Shown: positions 40,119 through 48,880 of the stretch, piece after piece | How positions within the stretch are numbered: the stretch's first letter is position 1 | How the letters are laid out: each line of letters opens with the position of its first letter | Source of the DNA: Flavisolibacter nicotianae | GTDB lineage: Bacteria > Bacteroidota > Bacteroidia > Chitinophagales > Chitinophagaceae | Direction of reading: 5' to 3' | Assembly (NCBI RefSeq): GCF_003628535.1 | Contig: NZ_RBCI01000011.1 | Location: 1 to 64,000, forward strand | Length of the DNA: 64,000 bases | Translations under genes and position numbers: made by a program | The notes under the pieces: model-generated | What the model was told of the DNA's origin: nothing | The model's input: the letters and a program-made list of their open reading frames with translations, nothing else | Database searches by the model: none

Positions 40119-41843
40119 ATGCTCTGGAAACCGAAAAAGAAGGAAGCTGTCGACCGGAAAGTGCCATCCTTTTTCCTGAAGGCCTTAATACAGTTAAATG
40201 ATAAGCTGATTTGGTCGGCAGCGTACTTGCAGGGCAAATCAAGTTGCCTTCCTCCTCGAAGATTGAAGTTATTGTTAGGTCTCTTTTGTCTTCTTTTTCT
40301 TTCGTCAAGTGCTTATCTAATTATCAGCGCTCTTAAAGAAAAAGCATTGCCTTTCCGGATTACATCAATACAAGCCATACCATTGGCACCACAGCCTCTC
40401 CAACAGCCGACGATTACAGACAAGGATTTTTTACGTCTCCGAAGACTTAGACTGTCGCTTGACAGCTTAGCGAAGACGCCCTCTGGAAAGGTGCGCCTTG
40501 ACAGTTTACTACAAAGACATCCAAAGCTCCTCGACACATTAGCACTCTTGGAAAACATCTATTACGAACAACATAAAAAAAGGCATATGAACGTTCAGCT
40601 AACAAATCTTCAGCGAAAACGCAAGGCACTACTTATACTGCCCTTGCTAGTCATTCCGTTCTTTACGATGGCCTTCTGGGCAACGGGAGGTGGTAAAGGA
40701 GAAAACTCCACCGCCAAAGCGAACAGTGATGGATTAAACCTACAACTCCCGAGCGCCCAATTAGGTGATGATAGAGACAAGACGAAGCTTAGCTTCTATG
40801 AGTCGCAGAAAAAGGAGGATACTCCTGTTTCCGACAGCACGGTAGATTTTTCTTTCCGCCAGGACAAAAACGTCCCAGACGCTTCACTCACAATTGCTGA
40901 AAAGGCCAGACATGTCTATGACCCGACACCTCCCAATTCAATTTCTGTAAAGGATCCGAATGAAGCCAAAGTTTATCAGAAGCTAGCGGAGTTGAACGGT
41001 GCACTTAAGGCCCAGGCTTCTACCACAAAAAAAGTAAATGGGATTGGTCTACAAAGCAGAAAAGAAATAGTGGCAACGGAGGATGTAGAACGACTTGCCG
41101 GCATGATGCAGAACGCACAGAGTAAAAATGAACCTGACCCGGAACTGGCACAATTAAACGGAATGATGGAACGTATCCTTGACATTCAGCATCCTGAACG
41201 GGTTAAGGAAAAGCTTAAGGAACAATCGGCGCAAAACAAGAAAGGCGTTTACCCGGTAAGTCCGTATAAAATGGAGGTCAAGGCGTCGCTACTTGGGTCT
41301 GTAGATAGAAATGGCGACACGAATCAGCACAACACGTTTCTGGACGAAAAGAGCCAACATACAGACGAAGCAAAGGATGCAAATGCTGTTATGGCCGCCA
41401 TTGGTGAAGATGGTGCCGTTTCTTCCGGCTCTACGATAAAACTGCGCCTTTTGACGGATGTATATGTAGGGGGAGTGCTGATTTCCAAGGGAACCTTTGT
41501 TTTCGGTACAGCGGCTCTTTCAGAGAATAGACTGAAAGTCTCCATTCCGTCCATTCGGTACAAAGAAAACTTGTACCCGGTTTCGCTAAATGTTTACGAT
41601 TTAGATGGCTTGGAAGGGATTGGTGTACCCGGTTTGATTTCCCGTGACGTGGCAAAAGGCACCGCCGAACAAAGTCTCCAATCTGTTGGCCTTCTAACAC
41701 TTGACCCTTCGCTCAAAGCTCAGGCAACAGCAGCCGGTGTCCAAGCCGCAAAGGGGCTCCTTTCCAAAAACGTGAAGCTCGTAAAAGTGACGCTGAAAAC
41801 CGGCTACCAGGTGCTTCTAAAAGACGAAAATCAGCAGCAGTAA
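40119..41843 (+). CDS. traM: TraM (VirB10-like) with fused N-terminal TraL-like segment
   Basis: 574 residues. From about residue 157 the protein matches TraM: membrane helix (169-188, A-L-L-I-L-P-L-L-V-I-P-F-F), a long Pro/Lys/Asp-rich periplasmic spacer, and the conserved C-terminal beta domain (about 410-574, V-Y-V-G-G-V-L-I-S-K-G-T-F-V-F-G). The first 156 residues add a separate membrane helix (51-70) and a short coil, the layout of the small TraL protein that normally lies between TraK and TraM and is missing here as a gene. The join at M157 is in frame. I infer a TraL-TraM fusion. Confidence 0.8.
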   Translation: MLWKPKKKEAVDRKVPSFFLKALIQLNDKLIWSAAYLQGKSSCLPPRRLKLLLGLFCLLFLSSSAYLIISALKEKALPFRITSIQAIPLAPQPLQQPTITDKDFLRLRRLRLSLDSLAKTPSGKVRLDSLLQRHPKLLDTLALLENIYYEQHKKRHMNVQLTNLQRKRKALLILPLLVIPFFTMAFWATGGGKGENSTAKANSDGLNLQLPSAQLGDDRDKTKLSFYESQKKEDTPVSDSTVDFSFRQDKNVPDASLTIAEKARHVYDPTPPNSISVKDPNEAKVYQKLAELNGALKAQASTTKKVNGIGLQSRKEIVATEDVERLAGMMQNAQSKNEPDPELAQLNGMMERILDIQHPERVKEKLKEQSAQNKKGVYPVSPYKMEVKASLLGSVDRNGDTNQHNTFLDEKSQHTDEAKDANAVMAAIGEDGAVSSGSTIKLRLLTDVYVGGVLISKGTFVFGTAALSENRLKVSIPSIRYKENLYPVSLNVYDLDGLEGIGVPGLISRDVAKGTAEQSLQSVGLLTLDPSLKAQATAAGVQAAKGLLSKNVKLVKVTLKTGYQVLLKDENQQQ

Positions 41844-41871
41844 CAATCAATCAACAATTAAATCCAGTGTT

Positions 41872-42720
41872 ATGAATCGATATCTGTGTGCTTTTGCCCT
41901 TTTACTCGTGTGCATGGCAATCAAATCAAATGCACAAACCATACGGCCGTTTGCTTCTTCGGCCATTCTTCAGCCCTATAGCCTGGAGGTGGGCTATAAC
42001 AAAACAACCCATTTAATTTTCCCCTTTTCCATTGTCTCTATTGACAGGGGAAGTGCCGCTATCCTGGCGCAGAAAGCTGTTGGGGTTGAAAACATCTTGA
42101 GAGTAAAAGCGGACCAGAAGGCCTTTGAAGAAACCAACATGAGTGTTATCACCAGTGATGGAAAGCTCTATTCCTTTCTTGTTTGCTATAATCCTAATCC
42201 TGCTTATGTCAGTGTAGACCTGGGCAGTGTTTCGGAAAAGTCACAGACTTATGTGCATAAACATAATGGTTCAGGCACCCTGAACGATGGCAGCTTAGCT
42301 CACTATGCCAAACTCTCGCTGAGTGCTGATAAAAACCTTTACCTAAGCACAAAGTCAGCTGGCATATCAATGTCCGTTGTGGGTGTGTTTATCAAGGAGA
42401 ATGTCATGTTTCTCCGTTTCTGCTTCCAAAACCGTTCGAATATCAACTACGACACAGACCAGTTTCGGCTTTATGTACGGGATAAAGCAAGGAGTAAGCG
42501 AACAGCGGTTCAAGAAAGAGAGATTGTACCCTTACTCACTGAAGGCGAGAAAACGTTTGTGAAGGCTGACAGTGTACAAAGAGTTGTAATCGCAATTCCC
42601 AAACTGACCATCCCCGAGGGAAAATACTTAATGATTGAAATGACGGAAGCGGCTGGCAGCCGAAACCTTCTGCTGAAGCTAAAAGGTAAGCATCTCCTTA
42701 AGGCAAAGCCACTGGATTAA
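41872..42720 (+). CDS. traN: Conjugative transposon protein TraN (DUF4138)
   Basis: 282-residue exported protein: signal peptide (about 1-21, S-N-A-Q), then the DUF4138 beta fold. It has the family opening L-E-V-G-Y-N-K-T-T-H-L-I-F-P-F-S-I-V-S-I-D-R-G and L-R-V-K-A. TraN is an outer-membrane-associated, VirB9-like partner of TraM. Length and order after traM are typical. It ends 12 nt before the next gene. Confidence 0.92.
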   Translation: MNRYLCAFALLLVCMAIKSNAQTIRPFASSAILQPYSLEVGYNKTTHLIFPFSIVSIDRGSAAILAQKAVGVENILRVKADQKAFEETNMSVITSDGKLYSFLVCYNPNPAYVSVDLGSVSEKSQTYVHKHNGSGTLNDGSLAHYAKLSLSADKNLYLSTKSAGISMSVVGVFIKENVMFLRFCFQNRSNINYDTDQFRLYVRDKARSKRTAVQEREIVPLLTEGEKTFVKADSVQRVVIAIPKLTIPEGKYLMIEMTEAAGSRNLLLKLKGKHLLKAKPLD

Positions 42721-42732
42721 AAACGTGAAGCG

Positions 42733-44169
42733 ATGAGCGAGGAAAACATATGTGAGTTGCAAAAGACGCTGGAAAAGCTAGGCTTTTCCGGAAGAACAGC
42801 TTGGCAACTCGAAAATTATAGGCATACAGTGGCGCCTTCTTTTCATCTTTTTTATAGCCGCTCAGTTGGTGAAGACAACCTCTTGTACGGTTTGGAATTT
42901 CAAAGAGGTGAAACTGGAAACTACTCCCTTGCCGGGTTTGACCTTTCTCTGACTAGAGTTGAAATACCGAGGGTTAGCATCAGAGATATTGATGTCCTCG
43001 TGTTAGAACAAAATCTAAAGCAGGTAGACAAGTATTATGACTTCTTTCTGAGCGAAAACTGGACGGAAAAAATAACCAAGGAAGAATACGACCGCATTAC
43101 GGGTTACATGGAGGCCACAAACGCTGCACTGGAGCGGCTTGCCTCCTGGAAAGAAGGCAAAGTAGTGGCCAAGCTGCTAATGTTTAAATACTGGCCGGAA
43201 GTGCGGTATAAGCAGCACTTTTCCGATTACACTTCGATAGAGAGCCAGCACAGGGTCATACAAACCTTTCCTATTTCCCCTGAAAACATCATTACACCTA
43301 ATCAATCTTATCAACAATTAAAATCGAGTTTTATGAATGAGAAAAATTTTGAGTACCTGAAGGACAACTTGAAATACATGGGATTTGGAGAAGGACTTGG
43401 TGAGGCTTTGAAAGAGCAGATGAAAGCAGGTGCACCGGCTTTCCATTTGTCGTTCGATGCAGGAATCAACAAAAAGGCCTTTTCGGCCGTCCTTAGTTTC
43501 CGCAAGTCAGAAAAAGGAGACATGTACTTTTTCAACAGCTATCATGCGACGCTTCAGCGCTCCAATGGTGAAACCAAGGACCAGGCTTTTTACCTCAACA
43601 AAGGCAAAGGGGTTACGGTTAAGGAGGCGTATAACTTACTGGAAGGCCGTGCTGTGTACAAGGAGTTGGAAAACAAAGATGGCCAGAAGTATCATGCTTG
43701 GCTACAGATCGACTTTGAAAAGCGGGATAAGAACAACAACCACGAGATGAAACAGTTTCACGAGGCGTATGGATATGACCTGAAGCAAGCGTTGGGCAAG
43801 TTTCCCATCCGTGACATGAAGGAGCCTGATTTAGCTGACATTCTCTTGTCGTCGTTGCAGAAAGGAAACCTGCAGGCGGTCGCCTTCGAAAAAGATGGTG
43901 GCGCTATAAGAGTGTTTGTGGAGGCCAATCCACAGTACAAAACCATCAATCTGTACAACAGCGAATTGAAACGGGTGCCGAAAGAAGAACTTGCTATGTA
44001 TGGCGTTGAGGGAAAAGGAAAGGTAAACGGCAAAGAGGTGAAAACGGATAAGGATGGTAATAAGGAGGTAAAACAGAAGTCAAAAACAGATAAACAAAAG
44101 CCAGAATACAACAGCTCACTGCTGCCGAAAAAAAGAGAGGGCAATAAAAAGGGGTTGGGAATGGCTTGA
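42733..44169 (+). CDS. Two-domain cytoplasmic protein of the tra region, internally duplicated
   Basis: 478 residues without signal or membrane segments. The N-terminal half (about 1-195) and the middle (from about 200, M-N-E-K-N-F-E-Y-L-K-D-N-L-K-Y-M-G-F-G) share a fold. Both start with a helix ending in a G-F turn, then a region with P-A/S-F-H-L and a strand-rich segment. The second unit is the form common in Bacteroidota conjugative elements (Y-F-F-N-S-Y-H-A-T-L; L-N-K-G-K-G-V-T-V-K-E-A-Y-N-L-L-E-G-R-A-V). The tail is basic (K-K-R-E-G-N-K-K). The gene at 44209 encodes a third copy of the first unit. Function unknown. Confidence 0.65.
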   Translation: MSEENICELQKTLEKLGFSGRTAWQLENYRHTVAPSFHLFYSRSVGEDNLLYGLEFQRGETGNYSLAGFDLSLTRVEIPRVSIRDIDVLVLEQNLKQVDKYYDFFLSENWTEKITKEEYDRITGYMEATNAALERLASWKEGKVVAKLLMFKYWPEVRYKQHFSDYTSIESQHRVIQTFPISPENIITPNQSYQQLKSSFMNEKNFEYLKDNLKYMGFGEGLGEALKEQMKAGAPAFHLSFDAGINKKAFSAVLSFRKSEKGDMYFFNSYHATLQRSNGETKDQAFYLNKGKGVTVKEAYNLLEGRAVYKELENKDGQKYHAWLQIDFEKRDKNNNHEMKQFHEAYGYDLKQALGKFPIRDMKEPDLADILLSSLQKGNLQAVAFEKDGGAIRVFVEANPQYKTINLYNSELKRVPKEELAMYGVEGKGKVNGKEVKTDKDGNKEVKQKSKTDKQKPEYNSSLLPKKREGNKKGLGMA

Positions 44170-44208
44170 GGGCCATTCCTTTCATGCTGGTATATCAACT
44201 TAGATTAT

Positions 44209-44949
44209 ATGAACAGACAAAACATAAACGAATTAGCGGAGAAAATCCACCGAGTTGGGTTTGAGGGCGTGTTGCCATATCTGGTGCAGCGGATCTGTTT
44301 CCAGCCGCCGCAGTTTGTAGTCTCGAGAGTGTTACAGAAGGGGAGTGAAAAAGCTATTTTCCACTTTTGCATCACACGCCAGACTGGAACCGGCAATTAT
44401 GTCTTAGACTTTTATGATGCGGTGCTACAAAAAGAGGCTGCCTTAGCAGAAGAGATAGACGGAATTAACCTTGCTTTACTGAACCATCGAATGGTGGAAG
44501 TCGACTGGCAAAAAGTATTGCGTTCGGGAAGTGCCGAAGCCAGTACTACTGAGGAGAGAAAAATATGGGCAGAAGCGGAAGCCATCGAAGGCATCGTTCG
44601 TGATTTAGCTAAGTTAGAAAAGACTGGTGGCGCTGAAGCTGCTCTACGGCTCAAACAAAAGTATTGGGCCGGAACCGAGTATCAGGAATTTACTGGCACC
44701 TCTCTTTCGGGAAAGGTAAAAGATGAAATAAGCCAGCGTTTCTTCCTTCAAGATGAGAGTATCATTTCCGCCGATGAGGCCTTTCGTTTTTTACAAAACC
44801 GTTGGCTGGAAAGGAAACTGCAGGTAAAACGCAGGAGTGAAAAGCACAGTGAACTAACTAGCCAGGAAGGAACAGGTAAACATCGTTACAGTGATGACGT
44901 TCGTAAAAAGCGGAAAAAACGGCGTCCTATTTCAAATCCTGGTGACTAA
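44209..44949 (+). CDS. Paralogue of the 42733 gene product, single-domain
   Basis: 246 residues, similar in layout to the first unit of the preceding protein. A helix ends G-F-E-G, followed by P-Q-F-V-V-S-R, a G-T-G-N-Y-V-L-D-F-Y-D-A-V-L strand pair (compare G-N-Y-S-L-A-G-F-D-L-S-L), then K-Y-W-x-x-x-x-Y-x-x-F near residue 163 (compare K-Y-W-P-E-V-R-Y). It ends in a very basic tail (K-K-R-K-K-R-R). It is probably cytoplasmic and nucleic-acid-binding by charge. No named family. Confidence 0.55.
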   Translation: MNRQNINELAEKIHRVGFEGVLPYLVQRICFQPPQFVVSRVLQKGSEKAIFHFCITRQTGTGNYVLDFYDAVLQKEAALAEEIDGINLALLNHRMVEVDWQKVLRSGSAEASTTEERKIWAEAEAIEGIVRDLAKLEKTGGAEAALRLKQKYWAGTEYQEFTGTSLSGKVKDEISQRFFLQDESIISADEAFRFLQNRWLERKLQVKRRSEKHSELTSQEGTGKHRYSDDVRKKRKKRRPISNPGD

Positions 44950-44964
44950 AGTATTTAAAATACC

Positions 44965-45255
44965 ATGGAACTGTTTACGCCACTTTCTAGCTTCTACTTG
45001 GTTGCTGCTGATGACGCCCGTATAGGTGCCACTCATGTCTGTCTTTACATGGCTATATTAAACCAGTGGAGCATGGTCGGTGGTACCAATCCTATTATCA
45101 TCAATAGACAAGCCATAATGCGGGATGCGAAAATCAGATCTAGGCAAACCTATAACAAGTGCATGAATGACCTTCAGGATTCTGGCTATATAAAATATCA
45201 TCCATCCGTGAACTCTTTCCGCAGGAGCACGGTGCAACTAAATATTTTGTCGTGA
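44965..45255 (+). CDS. Small winged-helix-like DNA-binding protein
   Basis: 96 residues with the pattern of a winged helix: helix (T-H-V-C-L-Y-M-A-I-L-N-Q-W), helix (N-R-Q-A-I-M-R-D-A-K-I), recognition helix (S-R-Q-T-Y-N-K-C-M-N-D-L) and a wing (G-Y-I-K-Y-H-P-S). Small regulators of this form are common at the downstream end of Bacteroidota tra operons, where they may control transfer. It starts 15 nt after the preceding gene. Confidence 0.65.
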   Translation: MELFTPLSSFYLVAADDARIGATHVCLYMAILNQWSMVGGTNPIIINRQAIMRDAKIRSRQTYNKCMNDLQDSGYIKYHPSVNSFRRSTVQLNILS

Positions 45256-45396
45256 TGTATAAAAGCGTTACTTATTTATATCAAGGCAGACTTACAAGGT
45301 TTAAAAAGAAAAAGGGGGTATAGTTATAGGCTCTCTGCTTTCATGTGGAATTAATTAAAAGTCATTTCATATCCTACAATCACAAAAATTCTATTT

Positions 45397-45666
45397 ATGG
45401 GTGTTGATATCGTGACAAGAGAGGATTTGCAAGTATTTCGAACACAACTGTTGGAGGATATAAAATCACTTCTTCAACAGAGCAAAGACACTTCTTCCGG
45501 TGGTGTCGAAGGTTATAAAACCGCAAACGTTAGAAAAATATTGGGTTGCTCGGTGAACAAGCTGGTTTCTTTAAGAATTGCCAAGAAAATCCGAACAAAG
45601 AAAATCGGCGGGACGGTTTATTATAACAAAGAGGATGTGAAGCGGCTTGTGGAAGAAGGATTTTGA
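45397..45666 (+). CDS. Excisionase-like helix-turn-helix protein
   Basis: 89 residues with an N-terminal coiled segment (about 8-28) and a MerR/excisionase-type helix-turn-helix (about 40-89). It reads Y-K-T-A-N-V-R-K-I-L-G-C-S-V-N-K-L-V-S-L-R, then the wing K-I-G-G-T-V-Y-Y-N-K-E-D-V-K-R-L-V. Its place 64 nt from the convergent serine recombinase suggests a recombination directionality factor, although a regulatory role is equally possible. About 140 nt of AT-rich DNA before it probably hold its promoter. Confidence 0.7.
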   Translation: MGVDIVTREDLQVFRTQLLEDIKSLLQQSKDTSSGGVEGYKTANVRKILGCSVNKLVSLRIAKKIRTKKIGGTVYYNKEDVKRLVEEGF

Positions 45667-45729
45667 TAAAAGACTTCTGGTTGAGCCTTTTTATTGCCAC
45701 GTTTCGAGTAAAAAGTTACTTTTTGCAAA

Positions 45730-47316
45730 TTACATTAAAGATTGAAGTTGCTTTAAATCTGCAAGTAAATCTATTAGTTCGACTCCCGTCACCTCCACTT
45801 GACCGGAAGGGAGTGCAAAAATTTTTGCACTCCCTTTTTTATTTCCTCTGAAATCCTTGCCAGGCTTGATTAATTCCGAGATGGCACTATCAGGACAAGC
45901 GGTTCGAACTACTCCATCTTTAAAAATCAACTTTTCTGGAAAGGTCGAACCAAGAATCATAGATCTTTCCTCCAAAGTGGCTACAGCAAAGAGTTTCGGA
46001 AGATTCCTTAGAAAATGAAAACCATACTCCAGGATTTCTTCTACATTGTCTTCCTTACAGTTAAGTTCTGCTTGTTTCCGAAGCAATCGTTCTACTTCAG
46101 GTTCCAATTTAGCTTTGATATTCCTGTATTCAGTTGCGTCTAAAGCTCCGTCGAGGGTCATCATCTGTGCATTATCCAGGCGTTTTCTGAGCAGTTCCAG
46201 TTCCTTGGCCACTTTTTCTGATTCCCCCTTTTTTTCTTTGTTGTCTTTTAAGTAGTAATCCCTGAGAATCCTTTCCCAAGATGTTATTGCTTTTTCATTA
46301 CCGCTGATTTCATCCAAGTATTCGTAGAAGGAATTATTGCCTTCTGTGGCTCTAAAGCGCTCTTTGCACCCATTTTTACAGTGGTAGTAATAATATTTGC
46401 CCCCATTGCCCTTTGATGCACTCCCGGTTAAATTCTTACCACAAGCGGTGCATTTGAAGTACCCTCTAAGCGGCAGATCTTCTTTCTGCGAGTAGTGTGC
46501 AGGCAAGTCTCTTCGCTTCTTTCCTTCCAATAAATCCTGTACCTCGTAGAATAACCGTTCAGAGATGATAGGTTCATGCTGCCCTGGTACAATCATCATC
46601 GGCTCGTCTTTGTAGGGAGGGACAATGACTTTTCCGATATACACGGGGCTGCGCATCATCCACCAAAAGGCAGCTCTTTGAGTGGTAAGCCCCTTTTTAT
46701 TTACTTTTCGTCGCAGCTCATCTATGTGATAATTCCCCGTAGCCATTTGTTCAAAGGCCCATCGAATTAGCTCTGCTTCTTTGGATGGAATAATACAGGG
46801 CCTATTGTTTTCATCTCTACTCCGCCTGTAGCCTTTAGGAGCGCCTCCCATCCATCTGCCTTCTTTCATGGCTTTTCGCATGCCAGCAAGGATATTAAGC
46901 GCCCTTCGGTCATTTTCTACTTCTGGAGCAGCCAAATAGATGGCCAGCATAAACTTATGCTCTGGAATTTCCATATTTAGCGGCTGTTCCATTGCTTGTG
47001 GCTCTACACCCAATCTCATTAGCTGATTGATCATCGCATAAGCGTCTGCTGCATTGCGGGAGAAGCGGTCCCACTTCAGGAACAGTAGTGTATCAGCTAA
47101 CTTTTTGTTGTTCTTGATAAACTCCAAAAGTCTTTTGAACTGTGGTCGCTCGAAACTTTTGGCTGAATGGTCTTCTTTGAAAAAGGCAACGACTTCAATA
47201 TTGTTGTGCAAGCAGTAATTTCTCAGACGTTCTTCTTGGTGGGCAAGGCTATGTCCTTTTTCAGCTTGCTCGTCTGTGCTTACTCTTACATACAGAATGG
47301 CTTTGCGTGTTTTCAT
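45730..47316 (-). CDS. Large serine recombinase (site-specific integrase)
   Basis: 528 residues: N-terminal resolvase catalytic domain with the nucleophile Ser in Y-V-R-V-S-T-D-E-Q (Ser13) and R-F-S-R near residue 84; Recombinase domain (about 165-265); zinc ribbon (C-T-A-C-G-K near 300, second pair C-K-N-G-C); and a coiled C-terminal region. Such enzymes integrate and excise Bacteroidota conjugative elements. The last 35 residues read through a perfect 30-bp palindrome and a tRNA-3'-like sequence, a feature I recall from other element recombinases that overlap their att site. The true functional end may be earlier. Confidence 0.9.
   Translation of the reverse strand: MKTRKAILYVRVSTDEQAEKGHSLAHQEERLRNYCLHNNIEVVAFFKEDHSAKSFERPQFKRLLEFIKNNKKLADTLLFLKWDRFSRNAADAYAMINQLMRLGVEPQAMEQPLNMEIPEHKFMLAIYLAAPEVENDRRALNILAGMRKAMKEGRWMGGAPKGYRRSRDENNRPCIIPSKEAELIRWAFEQMATGNYHIDELRRKVNKKGLTTQRAAFWWMMRSPVYIGKVIVPPYKDEPMMIVPGQHEPIISERLFYEVQDLLEGKKRRDLPAHYSQKEDLPLRGYFKCTACGKNLTGSASKGNGGKYYYYHCKNGCKERFRATEGNNSFYEYLDEISGNEKAITSWERILRDYYLKDNKEKKGESEKVAKELELLRKRLDNAQMMTLDGALDATEYRNIKAKLEPEVERLLRKQAELNCKEDNVEEILEYGFHFLRNLPKLFAVATLEERSMILGSTFPEKLIFKDGVVRTACPDSAISELIKPGKDFRGNKKGSAKIFALPSGQVEVTGVELIDLLADLKQLQSLM
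45777..45797 (+). other. tRNA 3'-end-like sequence, probable attachment site
   Basis: The 21 bases from g-t-t-c-g-a-c-t to c-c-t-c-c-a read as a T-loop (ttcgact), T-stem 3' half (cccgt), acceptor 3' strand (cacctcc) and discriminator a. The bases to the left cannot form the rest of a tRNA, so this is a fragment, as left when an element integrates in a tRNA gene. A plus-strand hairpin with T-run follows. No second copy was found in the window. Confidence 0.5.
45807..45841 (+). terminator. Perfect 30-bp palindrome with T-run inside the recombinase 3' end
   Basis: aagggagtgcaaaaa pairs with tttttgcactccctt with no intervening base, followed by tttt. It is a plus-strand terminator by form, serving either the excisionase-like gene or the original tRNA locus, while lying in the minus-strand recombinase reading frame. 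Confidence 0.65.
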
Positions 47317-47542
47317 GTTCAGTAGTGGTTTGGATCAGTTTATAGTTTTGTTTTACTCTTGCGGTTACTTTTACAATCACCTCAGCCATTGAATAGAGCC
47401 AGTTTCTTATTCTCTCTAGTTCTTCCTCGGTATACTCCCGGTTCTTATCATTCCAAACTTTTCGCAACTCCTCAAGTGAGACTTTGTCTGGAAAGATTTC
47501 TTCTTTGGTTTTGATGTCTATTACTTTGGTTTTCAAGGACAT
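47261..47542 (-). CDS. Small protein overlapping the recombinase start
   Basis: 93 residues, mostly helical and charged (L-E-E-L-R-K-V-W and T-E-E-E-L-E-R-I-R-N-W-L-Y-S-M-A). Its 3' end overlaps the recombinase start by 56 nt in another frame. A small ORF with the E-E-L-x-x-I-R-x-x-L-Y pattern ahead of a serine recombinase recurs in Bacteroidota elements as I recall, which supports it as real. The C-terminal 20 residues within the overlap look unconstrained. Function unknown. Confidence 0.6.
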   Translation of the reverse strand: MSLKTKVIDIKTKEEIFPDKVSLEELRKVWNDKNREYTEEELERIRNWLYSMAEVIVKVTARVKQNYKLIQTTTEHENTQSHSVCKSKHRRAS

Positions 47543-47730
47543 GGCTAAAATACAAAATATTGATTATCAATTAGGTAAATAAAAAAAACAGTTGTTCGGG
47601 TTTTGCTTTAAGGTGGAAGGAGTGTGCAAAAATAATGGTTCACGGCAGTGGATTTTGTGCTAAAAATATTAGCATGCTTGGGGGGACGCCTGTAATTTTG
47701 TTCACACGCCACTTTGGAGCATTGGGCCAG

Positions 47731-47802
47731 TATAAGAGTGCAATAAGAAATGGATTCGATCAGGCTAAGAGTACAATGAGAGTCCAATAAGAGTCGGATA
47801 AG
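47731..47802. repeat. Iteron-like short direct repeats
   Basis: Four imperfect copies of a-a-g-a-g-t-n-c-a-a-t-a-a-g occur at 47731-47747, 47765-47780, 47778-47791 and 47788-47802, the last ones about 11 bp apart (one helical turn). They lie directly upstream of the small winged-helix gene. The rest of 47543-47857 is AT-rich and otherwise unremarkable. Confidence 0.45.
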
Positions 47803-47857
47803 GGAAGAATTGCGGAATCATTCTGAATCCGGTTGTGGAAAACTTATCAAACTGATT

Positions 47858-48310
47858 ATGCAAGAAGAAAAATCATCACTCAGAGAAAGAAAAAGACAGG
47901 AAGAAAAACTATTTACTCAAAAGCAGGTGGATGAGCTGCTGAAAGAAAAGGAAAAAACCCTGCAAGCACAGTATGTGGTGCTCAAAGAGATCTATGAAAA
48001 ATATCAACTGTTGAAAAATGAACACGGACGGGTCATAGAAAAACTGTCCAGCTATGAAAACCCGGACGACGGATACCGAAAGGACTGGACCTGGGTGGCC
48101 AAAATTGTCTTTGTGCTTCAAAAAGCAAGTAGACCCATGCGCTCTGCTGAAATCATCGAAGTATTGGAAAAGCGGGAAGCGCATTTACGAGAACATACTT
48201 CGAAAAAACAGTACTTCTCAGCCTTTCTCAACATGGCACTGAAAAACGGGCGCATCACAAAAGAAAAACGAAAAGGGGAAAGAGGGTACTATTACTCCGT
48301 TCAGTTGTGA
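47858..48310 (+). CDS. Coiled-coil protein with HARE-HTH-like winged helix
   Basis: 150 residues from ATG 47858. N-terminal coiled coil (about 1-70, rich in E, K, Q), then a winged-helix segment: W-V-A-K-I-V-F-V-L-Q-K-A-S-R-P-M-R-S-A-E-I, E-V-L-E-K-R-E, F-S-A-F-L-N-M-A-L-K, and a basic wing G-R-I-T-K-E-K-R. The P-M-R-S-A-E-I-I pattern recalls the HB1/ASXL (HARE-HTH) domain. This fits a small sequence-specific DNA-binding protein; the iteron-like repeats upstream could be its site. Confidence 0.6.
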   Translation: MQEEKSSLRERKRQEEKLFTQKQVDELLKEKEKTLQAQYVVLKEIYEKYQLLKNEHGRVIEKLSSYENPDDGYRKDWTWVAKIVFVLQKASRPMRSAEIIEVLEKREAHLREHTSKKQYFSAFLNMALKNGRITKEKRKGERGYYYSVQL

Positions 48311-48880
48311 AGTTTCAGTTACGTTTGCTGCACGCATAAGAACCGACTTCATTGCAAGCAATTTCTATTGCAGTATTCAAGGGTAGGTGAGTAAGCCCCG
48401 TCCGCTGTTCATCACTCTCAACTAAATCAATTCATACATACTTGTGTTTTGTTGTACGAGAATGAGTTTTGTGGTCATTTGCTGAATAAGTGAATATACT
48501 TATTGGATTTGCCGAAAGGAATAATTTTATTTGTGAAGGCACCATTTGTAAAAAATATTTAATTCTTCTTTATGAAAAAACTTTACAACGTTTCATCTTT
48601 TCAAAGTCTGTCCGGTGACCTAACCTATGGCATTTTATTCAAGCGACAGATTTAAAAGCTATTTTTCATCTAAGCGGGTGTATTGCATGTAAACAAATGT
48701 TTTTTTGTCAGTTCTTATAGGCAAACAACAATTGCTTCGTTCTACTCTAAATTTTTTTAAAAAAAAGGCACAAGTTTAAAAATTCTGTCCGACACTATCA
48801 CCTCTGTGCAAAAGATATTTTAGGTCATATCTATTAATCGAATAGATGGCATGTGCAATTCTCAAAAAATATTCGTACCC
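48311..48880. other. AT-rich intergenic region before the RHS cluster
   Basis: About 570 nt with no convincing gene. A 27-codon frame (ATG at 48571, starting M-K-K-L-Y-N-V-S-S-F) is possible but has no supporting signal. A tract of T and A (48750-48770) and the promoter of the next operon are expected here. Confidence 0.4.

Noticed and set aside
39463-40308. Minus-strand 281-codon frame
   Set aside because: Antisense to traK and part of traM; the plus-strand genes are well supported.
45721-45797. A complete tRNA gene on the plus strand
   Set aside because: Only the T-loop and acceptor 3' half are present; upstream bases cannot make the T-stem 5' half or anticodon arm.
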